From Hydrogenovibrio sp. UBA654 (lineage in GTDB: Bacteria; Pseudomonadota; Gammaproteobacteria; Thiomicrospirales; Thiomicrospiraceae): DNA of 21,529 nt. A program made the translations under genes and the position numbers. The stretch is taken from NCBI GenBank assembly GCA_002299585.1, contig DBOE01000053.1:1-21529 (forward strand), read 5' to 3'. This document shows, piece after piece, positions 15,913-21,529 of the stretch. Below the pieces are notes generated by a model. That model was not told the DNA's origin. It made no database searches and saw only the letters and a program-made list of their open reading frames with translations. Each line of letters starts with the position of its first letter. The stretch's first letter is position 1.

Positions 15913-16398
15913 ATGAAACTAAAAAAAGATAAAGTAGGTCTTTTTAACTACACACTTAAAAATACCGCAGGTGAAGAAATTGATTCTTCAAGTGAACAGC
16001 CCATGGCTTATCTACACGGTTATGGTAATTTAATCCCTGGTCTTGAAAAAGAGATGCTTAGTAAAACTGTGGGAAATAAATTTAATACCACTATTAAAGC
16101 AGTAGATGCCTATGGAGAAATAGCAGAGCATTTAATTCAAAAAGAAGTTCCTCTCTCTATGTTTCAAGGTGTTAAAAATATAGAAGTCGGCATGCGTTTT
16201 GAAGCACAAGCAGAAGGCGGTGGTGTGCATTCGGTAATCATTACCGAAAAAAATGATGATACAGTTACGGTTGATGGCAATCATCCTCTGGCAGGTCAAG
16301 AGCTAACTTTTGAGATTGAAATAACAGCCGTTAGAAATGCTACTAAAGAAGAAATAGAGCATAAACACGCTCATGGAGATGGTGGACATCAACACTAG
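15913..16398 (+). CDS. slyD: SlyD-like FKBP-type peptidyl-prolyl isomerase
   Basis: Cytosolic chaperone and prolyl isomerase that in other species also binds nickel and other metals. The 161-residue product shows a FKBP core split by an insert-in-flap domain: VGLFNYTLKNTAGEEID, then MAYLHGYGNLIPGLEKEM, the flap insert from about 70 to 125, and the core strand DGNHPLAGQELTFEIEITAVRNATKEEIEH. The tail HKHAHGDGGHQH is a short His-rich segment, much shorter than the Cys/His-rich tail of E. coli SlyD but still able to bind metal. AGGA is 6 nt before the ATG. It ends at a strong bidirectional terminator. Confidence 0.92.
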   Translation: MKLKKDKVGLFNYTLKNTAGEEIDSSSEQPMAYLHGYGNLIPGLEKEMLSKTVGNKFNTTIKAVDAYGEIAEHLIQKEVPLSMFQGVKNIEVGMRFEAQAEGGGVHSVIITEKNDDTVTVDGNHPLAGQELTFEIEITAVRNATKEEIEHKHAHGDGGHQH

Positions 16399-16412
16399 CT
16401 TCAATTAAAAAC

Positions 16413-16446
16413 TTAAAAAGCCGAAATAATAATTTCGGCTTTTTAA
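16413..16446. terminator. Bidirectional intrinsic terminator between slyD and ferritin
   Basis: A perfect 15-bp stem (16413-16427 with 16432-16446) closes a 4-nt loop. The GC core agccgaaa/tttcggct is flanked by A-runs on the left and T-runs on the right, so it works in both directions for two converging genes. Confidence 0.92.
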
Positions 16447-16467
16447 ATTAATCACTTCAATGATTAT

Positions 16468-16971
16468 TTATTTTTGGTCAAGCATTCTTAAGAAATTATC
16501 CATAATTCCTAATGTTTGTCCTGTTTGACCTTTAAAGTCAAGAGTTTCTGCTTTACTTAATATTTTACCAAATAAAACTTCTTCTTCATGTTGCTCTGCT
16601 ATAAACCATTCAATAAAGTTAAAGGTTGTATAGTCCTGCAATTCAAAAGCCGTTTTAGCAATATTATTAATCATAGCCGTTACTTTTAACTCATGCTGAT
16701 AAGCTGCATTGATAACATCCATTAAGTTTCCATACTCAGTAGGTGGAGCATCAATTGCACCAATGGTTATAGGCAAGCTACATTCTGCCATATAATCAAA
16801 AATTTTATCCATATGCTCTCTTTCTTCTAAAGAGTGTTCACGGAAAAACTTTGCGGAACCTTCAAGCCCTGCATTTTCACACCAAGCACTTAGCTGTAAG
16901 TAAATATTTGAGGCAAAAAACTCTGCATTTACTTGCTCATTTAATAGTTTTGCGATTTGTGGTTTTAACAT
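16468..16971 (-). CDS. ftnA: Non-heme bacterial ferritin
   Basis: 24-mer iron-storage protein with ferroxidase activity, in the cytoplasm. The 167-residue product is of the usual length and keeps the di-iron centre: Glu in LNEQVNAEFFASNIYLQ, Glu and His in HSLEEREHMDKI, Glu in YQHELK, and the EQHEEE segment of the fourth helix. No haem-ligand Met of bacterioferritin is expected in this subgroup. A strong promoter lies upstream. It is divergent from a heme degradation and uptake operon, so iron released from heme could be stored here. Confidence 0.95.
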   Translation of the reverse strand: MLKPQIAKLLNEQVNAEFFASNIYLQLSAWCENAGLEGSAKFFREHSLEEREHMDKIFDYMAECSLPITIGAIDAPPTEYGNLMDVINAAYQHELKVTAMINNIAKTAFELQDYTTFNFIEWFIAEQHEEEVLFGKILSKAETLDFKGQTGQTLGIMDNFLRMLDQK

Positions 16972-17047
16972 AATCTTCTCCAGTTCTAATTCTAGTTCTA
17001 ATTAATAATTTTAAAATAGATCTTTTATAAAAGCATCCTTAAAACCT

Positions 17048-17075
17048 ATTTTACAGGTAAAAAATATAATGTCAA
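17048..17075 (-). promoter_or_regulatory. Ferritin promoter
   Basis: On the minus strand a perfect -35 TTGACA (complement at 17070-17075) and -10 TAAAAT (17048-17053) are 16 bp apart. The message would start near 17041, giving an untranslated leader of about 70 nt, long enough for post-transcriptional control. No Fur-like site overlaps it. Confidence 0.65.
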
Positions 17076-17108
17076 CCTTTCTCTAAATGTAACATATTGA
17101 TTTTAAAA

Positions 17109-17137
17109 GAATTAACAACTGCTTATCATATTAATTC
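17109..17137. repeat. Inverted repeat between ferritin and hmuS
   Basis: gaattaa (17109-17115) and ttaattc (17131-17137) are perfect 7-bp arms about a 15-bp spacer. The spacer holds gcttatcata, which resembles a Fur half-site on the minus strand. AT-rich symmetry of this size can arise by chance. Confidence 0.3.
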
Positions 17138-17172
17138 GTACTTCTATTTATGTTTAAAACATAACAAATCAC

Positions 17173-17208
17173 TTGACTTTATTAACTAAGATAACGAAAA
17201 TAAGAACT
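17173..17208 (+). promoter_or_regulatory. hmuS promoter with overlapping Fur-like site
   Basis: TTGACT (17173-17178) is followed after 17 bp by GAAAAT (17196-17201), a four-of-six -10. The stretch gataacgaaaataagaac (17190-17207) reads as three GATAAT-like hexamers with about 13 of 18 matches and covers the -10, the place where Fur represses. Heme uptake operons are usually Fur-controlled. The match is moderate. Confidence 0.45.
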
Positions 17209-17238
17209 ACTATTAAATAACTTGTCGTAACTAAATAA

Positions 17239-18264
17239 ATGTCCAATTTAGAAAACTTAAAAAAACAAAAAATAAAACTCCTGGCAGAAAAAAAACCTCC
17301 TAGAGCAAGGGAGGCAGCAAAACAATTAAAGATTAGCGAGGCAGAATTTGTCGCTCTATCATGTGGTGAATCTTGTAGCCAGCTTGATAGCTCTCGTTTT
17401 GAACAGCTATTAACCAAACTAGAGCCAATTGGTGAAGTAATGGCTTTAACCCGTAACGAAGCTATGGTATTAGAAAGCCACGGTATCTATAAAGATGTCT
17501 CCTCTGCACATGGTCATATCATCATCAACACTAAACAAATTGATTTACGCTTACGCGTGTCCGCATGGAAATATGGCTTTGCCGTAGAAGAAAATGCTCG
17601 CCAAAGCCTACAGTTTTTTGATCAATTTGGTGAAGCAACCCATAAAATATATATTGGTAAAAAATCAAATGTCATTGCATATGAATCTACCCTAGTAGAA
17701 TTCAGTATTAGTGCAGGTTTTAATAGCTTACTAATTAAAGATAAACCCAAAATTAAAATTGAGAACCTAGCTATAGATGTTGCAGCTTTACAAAAAGACT
17801 GGCAGAATTTAGATAATGTTCACCAAGTAAATAAATTACTAACTAAGTATGCTATTACTCGCCCACAAGCTTACCGACATTTAGGCGACAAGGCAGCCAT
17901 CTTAGCTAAAGATAGTTTAAGAACAATGTTAGAAATCGCTTCTACAAAAAAAATACCTTTGCTAATGTTTGTGCCTAACTATGCTTCAACCCATATTCAC
18001 AATGGTACAGTAAATAAATTAATGGAAATGGGACCTTGGTTTAATGTGCTTGACCCCGGCTTTAATTTACATGCCAACATGGATTTAATTTCTGAAACTT
18101 GGCTAGTTATCAAAACCTTAGACCAACAAAACAGCTACTCTATGGAAATTTTTGATGAACATCAACAACCTTTAATGATGGTGTACTTGCACCCTGATGC
18201 AAAACAAGATATAAATATGCAAAATACTTGGCAGTCAACTCTACAAAACCTAACTCAAGGATAA
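17239..18264 (+). CDS. hmuS: HmuS/HemS-type heme degradation and trafficking protein
   Basis: Cytosolic heme-binding protein that receives imported heme and, depending on the member, breaks it down or passes it on. The 341-residue product has the usual length and internal duplication: an N-terminal half with LGEVMALTRNEAMVL-like sequence (GEVMALTRNEAMVLESHG) and IDLRLRVSAWKYGFAVEE, and a C-terminal half with IHNGTVNKLMEMGPWFNVLDPGFNLHANM. His195 in DNVHQVNKLL lines up with the heme-ligand His of HemS/PhuS. First gene of the heme operon; hmuT follows after 6 bp. The ribosome binding site is weak. Confidence 0.93.
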   Translation: MSNLENLKKQKIKLLAEKKPPRAREAAKQLKISEAEFVALSCGESCSQLDSSRFEQLLTKLEPIGEVMALTRNEAMVLESHGIYKDVSSAHGHIIINTKQIDLRLRVSAWKYGFAVEENARQSLQFFDQFGEATHKIYIGKKSNVIAYESTLVEFSISAGFNSLLIKDKPKIKIENLAIDVAALQKDWQNLDNVHQVNKLLTKYAITRPQAYRHLGDKAAILAKDSLRTMLEIASTKKIPLLMFVPNYASTHIHNGTVNKLMEMGPWFNVLDPGFNLHANMDLISETWLVIKTLDQQNSYSMEIFDEHQQPLMMVYLHPDAKQDINMQNTWQSTLQNLTQG

Positions 18265-18270
18265 AAAAAC

Positions 18271-19176
18271 ATGGCTAAAACTATTAATAACACAACCAAC
18301 AAAACAGCATATTTATTTACCTCTTTAGGATTACTGTTTGCTCTTTTCCTCTTAACAATTACCGCATTTTGGAGTTCATCTGCCTCAGCAAACAATAGTA
18401 GAATTGTGGCTATTGATGGTTCTCTAACTGAAATAATTTATGCTCTTGGTGAGGGTAATAACATGGTAGGTCGAGACATAACCACGGTTTACCCCCCTGC
18501 CGCTTTAAAATTACCAAGTGTTGGTTATATGCGTACTTTATCCGCAGAAGGAATTTTATCACTAAAACCTAACCTAGTTATCGCAACCAAAGATGCTAAA
18601 CCTAGAAGTGTACTAGACAGACTAAAAGAGGCAGGAATTAGGGTAGAATTAATTGATAATGAGTTCACCTTAGCTGGAGTTAAAGAAAAAATCCACCAAG
18701 TTGCCAAAGTACTTAATAAAGAAAAAGAAGCTAAAATTCTAATTAAAAAAATGCAAAAATCAGTAGATAAAGCAACTATTATTGCTACTAATGCCAAAAA
18801 TAAACATGGTGCAACTAAAGCCTTATACATAATGAATATGCGTGGTGGTAATATGATGGTGGCAGGTAAAAATAGCCGTGCTAATGAAATGCTAGAATTA
18901 GCCTTAGTTAATAACCCTGCAGCTAACCAATTTAAAGGTTATAAGCCTTTAACCCCAGAGGCCGCAATAAAATATAACCCACAGTTCATCATCACTATGA
19001 CTCATGGTTTGAAAGCTGCTGGAGGCAAAGATGCTATTTTAAAAACTCCTGCAATAAGCATGACCGAAGCAGGTAAGAAAAAACAACTTATCGTTATGGA
19101 AAATGGTTTTTTAACCTTTGGCCCGCGTATCGGTGAGGCAATTGAAGACCTAGTGGCAAAGATTTATTCTAACTAG
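18271..19176 (+). CDS. hmuT: HmuT, periplasmic heme-binding protein of ABC importer
   Basis: Captures heme in the periplasm and docks on the HmuU permease. The 301-residue product has an N-terminal hydrophobic segment (about 13-33) with an Ala-Ser-Ala cleavage site near residue 40, then a class III substrate-binding fold. Tyr86 in SVGYMRTLSAEGILSL matches the heme-ligand Tyr of ShuT/PhuT. RANEMLELALVNNPA and GPRIGEAIEDL are typical of heme rather than siderophore binders. AAGGA is 9 nt upstream of the ATG, inside the end of hmuS. Confidence 0.93.
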   Translation: MAKTINNTTNKTAYLFTSLGLLFALFLLTITAFWSSSASANNSRIVAIDGSLTEIIYALGEGNNMVGRDITTVYPPAALKLPSVGYMRTLSAEGILSLKPNLVIATKDAKPRSVLDRLKEAGIRVELIDNEFTLAGVKEKIHQVAKVLNKEKEAKILIKKMQKSVDKATIIATNAKNKHGATKALYIMNMRGGNMMVAGKNSRANEMLELALVNNPAANQFKGYKPLTPEAAIKYNPQFIITMTHGLKAAGGKDAILKTPAISMTEAGKKKQLIVMENGFLTFGPRIGEAIEDLVAKIYSN

Positions 19177-19239
19177 TCTTAAGATACTACCTTAAATAAA
19201 ACATAGCACGAACACAAAAATATAATACGAGCATAATCT

Positions 19240-20271
19240 GTGAGACTATTTCACTCCCCCATGTTAGGTTTATTTATAATTAGTTTATTATTAATTATAT
19301 TAAGCCTCTATTCACTCACTATTGGGGCTATACCAATTACGGGTCTTGATGTAATCTATTCATTAATAGGACAACAACAAGACTTTCAAACCGCATTAGT
19401 GGTCAATGAAATTCGCCTACCAAGATTAATCTTAGGCATCATCGTTGGTGCAGGCTTAGCTGTTGCAGGAGCTGCTATGCAGGGGCTATTTCGCAATCCA
19501 CTTGCCGACCCAGGTTTAGTTGGAGTATCCAGCGGAGCAGCCCTAGCAGCAGTAATTGTAATCGTTTTAGGGGCTGGTTTTTTAAGCCAATATGTTATCT
19601 TTTGGGGATATTTCGCTTTACCTATAGCAGCTTTTGCAGGTGGTGGTTTTGTTACTTGGCTAATTTATAAAATTGCCACCAAAAATGGGCGTACAGATGT
19701 TGGCTTAATGTTATTAACTGGGATTGCCATTGGAGCAATAGCTGGTGCAGCAACTGGTTTACTAACCTACTTTGCCACAGATTCTGAACTTAGAAGTCTA
19801 ACATTCTGGAGCATGGGTTCAATTGCCAGTGCTTCATGGCAAGATATATCTATTTCAGCAGGGCCAATACTAATATCAGTCATAGTATTACCATTTTTTG
19901 CCCGTGCTTTAAATGCCTTTTTAATGGGGGAAGAAGTTTCATCCCACATGGGCTTTAATGTAAAACAACTTAAAGTTATAGTTATTGTTCTAACCGCTTT
20001 AGCTGTAGGAGCTGCTGTGTCAGTTAGCGGCATGATAGGCTTTGTCGGTCTAGTTGCTCCACACCTAGTCCGCATACTACTAGGCCCTGACCATAGATGG
20101 TTATTGCCTGGTAGTGCTATTTTAGGAGCAATACTTGTATTAGGCTCTGATATGGTCGCTAGAACTATACTCTCCCCTGCTGAATTACCTATCGGCATAG
20201 TCATGTCAGCATTAGGCGGACCATTTTTCCTGTGGCTACTTATTCAACGCCGTTCACGAGTAGGCTTTTAG
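19240..20271 (+). CDS. hmuU: HmuU, heme ABC transporter permease (FecCD/BtuC family)
   Basis: Inner-membrane permease of the heme importer. The 343-residue product is rich in hydrophobic helices (about ten expected). It carries the family signature RLPRLILGIIVGAGLAVAGAAMQGLFRNPLADPGLVGVSSGAALAA and the cytoplasmic coupling helix near GFVGLVAPHLVRILLGPDHRWLLPGSA. The start codon is GTG; a cGAG motif lies about 8 nt before it. An in-frame ATG seven codons later (19261) is the alternative. Separated from hmuT by 63 bp with no terminator. The next gene begins 1 nt after its stop. Confidence 0.93.
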   Translation: MRLFHSPMLGLFIISLLLIILSLYSLTIGAIPITGLDVIYSLIGQQQDFQTALVVNEIRLPRLILGIIVGAGLAVAGAAMQGLFRNPLADPGLVGVSSGAALAAVIVIVLGAGFLSQYVIFWGYFALPIAAFAGGGFVTWLIYKIATKNGRTDVGLMLLTGIAIGAIAGAATGLLTYFATDSELRSLTFWSMGSIASASWQDISISAGPILISVIVLPFFARALNAFLMGEEVSSHMGFNVKQLKVIVIVLTALAVGAAVSVSGMIGFVGLVAPHLVRILLGPDHRWLLPGSAILGAILVLGSDMVARTILSPAELPIGIVMSALGGPFFLWLLIQRRSRVGF

Positions 20272-20272
20272 T

Positions 20273-21043
20273 ATGTTAAAAGTAGAACAACTAAATGTAA
20301 GCCTACAAAGAAAACAAATTTTATTTGATATAGATTTTAGCATTACTCCAGGGACTTTTATCTCCGTGCTTGGCCCTAATGGAGCAGGTAAATCAACCTT
20401 CTTAAAAGCCTTATCTGGTGATATAGATTCTGCAAAAAAGTCGGTAACCATTGAAGGTAAACTCTTGCAGGAATATAGCTCTAAAGAACTGGCAAACCTA
20501 AGGTCGGTGATGCCCCAATCTATTCAATTAGACTTTCCTTTTTTAGTCTCAGAAATAATTGAAATGAGCCTAGTTAATAATATACCGCATCAAGCAAGAG
20601 CTAAATATGTAGAACAAGCATTAGAAGTTTTTGATGTCTGTCATCTAAAAGATAGAAATTACCTAACCCTATCAGGTGGCGAACAACAACGAGTACAACT
20701 AGCTAGAGTTATCGCCCAAATCACTATTAACAAAGATGATTCACCTAGATATTTATTTTTAGATGAATGTACCGCTAGCCTTGATTTAGCTCATCAACAT
20801 CAAGTTTTTGAAGTAGTTTCAAGTATCGTTAAAGAAAAAAATATTGCCGTTATTTCTGTATTACACGACTTAAATCTAGCATCACAGTATTCAGATGAAC
20901 TAGTGCTTATGCAAGAAGGTAGAATAATCAACCAAGGAACAGTCGCAGAAGTGCTAACCGAGCAACAAGTTTCTAGCGTATATGGCTACCCAGTAAAAGT
21001 AATCCAACACCCTAAAGGTTGGCCAATGATTATCCCTGCATAA
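20273..21043 (+). CDS. hmuV: HmuV, heme ABC transporter ATPase
   Basis: Drives heme import through HmuU. The 256-residue product has Walker A GPNGAGKST (34-42), a Q-loop in MPQSIQLDFPF, the ABC signature LSGGEQQR (133-140), Walker B with the catalytic Glu (FLDECTASLD, 162-171), and the switch His198. The residue after the catalytic Glu is Cys rather than the usual Pro; the catalytic residues themselves are intact. DLAHQHQVFE after the D-loop is typical of HmuV. Starts 1 nt after hmuU, so coupling is likely. Confidence 0.94.
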   Translation: MLKVEQLNVSLQRKQILFDIDFSITPGTFISVLGPNGAGKSTFLKALSGDIDSAKKSVTIEGKLLQEYSSKELANLRSVMPQSIQLDFPFLVSEIIEMSLVNNIPHQARAKYVEQALEVFDVCHLKDRNYLTLSGGEQQRVQLARVIAQITINKDDSPRYLFLDECTASLDLAHQHQVFEVVSSIVKEKNIAVISVLHDLNLASQYSDELVLMQEGRIINQGTVAEVLTEQQVSSVYGYPVKVIQHPKGWPMIIPA

Positions 21044-21054
21044 AAACTAGTAGA

Positions 21055-21094
21055 CTCTTCCCTTTTTTCGCCCCATTTTCTGCCCTCTCTTACC
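21055..21094 (+). terminator. C-rich, G-poor pyrimidine tract, possible Rho site
   Basis: These 40 nt just after hmuV contain about 18 C, 18 T, and only two G and two A. A C-over-G bubble in the transcript is what Rho loads on, and no intrinsic hairpin terminator is visible in this 145-bp spacer. Assignment is inferred from composition. Confidence 0.3.
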
Positions 21095-21136
21095 ATTAAA
21101 TTTAGAATAACTATCATCTTTCTACACAATAATTTC

Positions 21137-21152
21137 TGGCATATTTAATGCT
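21137..21152 (+). promoter_or_regulatory. Sigma-54-type -24/-12 promoter
   Basis: tggcatatttaatgct fits the sigma-54 pattern TGGCAYR-N4-TTGCW at every defined position except one (A for the first T of TTGC). The GG and GC pairs are exactly 10 bp apart. Transcription would start near 21164, leaving about 25 nt that include AAGGA before the ATG at 21189. No RpoN or activator gene is in the window. Confidence 0.5.
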
Positions 21153-21188
21153 TGATACACAGCAACTAATTTAAAACAAGGAATTACC

Positions 21189-21529
21189 ATGACCTTAGAT
21201 GCTGAACAAGATGACATAGCTACCCGTAAAATGATAGAAATGATGGGTGAATTACCTGCTGAAAAGAGCAGTGAGGAAACAGACTTTGAAATAACTGATG
21301 ACTTATTAGAAACTCTAGATGAAATAGATAACATAGATCATAAAGATGATGACTTAAGTGTTGTACTTGATGATCAAGAAATAATTGAAGATAAAAGCCA
21401 ACAAGGACAAGACCTGCAAGAATCACTAGTAAAGTCTACTCCTACAGAAGACTCAGACCCTACAGAAGACTCAGACCCTACAGAAGATTCAGACCCTACA
21501 GAAGATTCAAATCCTACGGAAAACCCAAA
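21189..21529 (+). CDS. Acidic tandem-repeat protein of unknown function (cut by window end)
   Basis: I do not recognise this gene. An open frame begins at the ATG with AAGGA 6 nt upstream and stays open for 113 codons to the edge, so the product is longer. It has no signal peptide or membrane segment so far. The visible part is strongly acidic (about 40 Asp/Glu against about 7 Lys/Arg by hand count). It begins MTLDAEQDDIATRKMIEMMG, has a leucine/acidic middle (FEITDDLLETLDEIDNI), and ends in repeats of Pro-Thr-Glu-Asp-Ser-Asp. It looks like the disordered N-terminal region of a larger protein. Preceded by a sigma-54-like promoter and separate from the heme operon by 145 bp. Confidence 0.75.
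   Translation, partial: MTLDAEQDDIATRKMIEMMGELPAEKSSEETDFEITDDLLETLDEIDNIDHKDDDLSVVLDDQEIIEDKSQQGQDLQESLVKSTPTEDSDPTEDSDPTEDSDPTEDSNPTENP
21441..21529 (+). repeat. 18-bp in-frame tandem repeats
   Basis: Four 18-bp units (21441-21458, 21459-21476, 21477-21494, 21495-21512) and a decayed fifth reach the window end. The first two units are identical, cctacagaagactcagac; later ones differ by one or a few bases. Unit gain or loss keeps the frame and would only alter repeat length. Confidence 0.9.

Noticed and set aside
19767..20204. Long open frame on the strand opposite hmuU
   Set aside because: It mirrors a strongly conserved membrane protein gene; its translation shows no recognisable domain and it has no ribosome binding site of note.

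Overview
The window is an AT-rich, gene-dense piece of a gammaproteobacterial chromosome. Evidence for this assignment is the combination of sspAB, the EF-P beta-lysylation set (efp, epmA, epmB), lptFG facing pepA-holC, slyD and a hmuSTUV-type heme locus. The lineage cannot be fixed from the sequence alone. uvrB divergent from an aspartate-type aminotransferase gene recalls pseudomonad gene order. However, EF-P carries Lys34 and the lysine-modification genes rather than the arginine-rhamnosylation type of Pseudomonas aeruginosa. No tRNA, rRNA, CRISPR array, phage gene or transposase gene was seen, and no gene looks broken.

Layout: (1) 3-2041, minus strand: a periplasmic alpha-carbonic anhydrase with palindromes in its promoter region, then the sspA-sspB pair. 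(2) 2134-7240: efp-epmA on the minus strand, divergent from epmB, which runs with 1-bp and 4-bp overlaps into a GT39 membrane glycosyltransferase and a GT2-GtrA fusion. These two could cover synthesis, flipping and transfer of a polyprenyl-phosphate-linked sugar. (3) 7251-9397, minus: lptF-lptG, the LPS export permease pair, divergent from pepA. (4) 9445-12387, plus: pepA, holC and pilT, all overlapping. (5) 12415-14445, minus: uvrB, divergent from an aminotransferase gene. (6) 15704-15912: a long imperfect fold-back sequence, then slyD and a bidirectional terminator. (7) 16468-21043: an iron region with ferritin (minus) divergent from a heme degradation and import operon (hmuS, hmuT, hmuU, hmuV). 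(8) 21189-end: the start of an unrecognised, very acidic protein with 18-bp tandem repeats, preceded by a good match to a sigma-54 promoter.

Functional themes are envelope biogenesis (LPS export, lipid-linked sugar transfer, pilus retraction), translation quality (EF-P and its modification) and iron/heme handling. Most genes are familiar housekeeping genes. The parts I could not explain are the fold-back element at 15755-15886, the sigma-54-preceded acidic repeat gene at the right edge, and the unusual operon partners of epmB and pilT. I did not find a clearly new multigene system; the acidic repeat gene is the best lead and is cut by the window edge.
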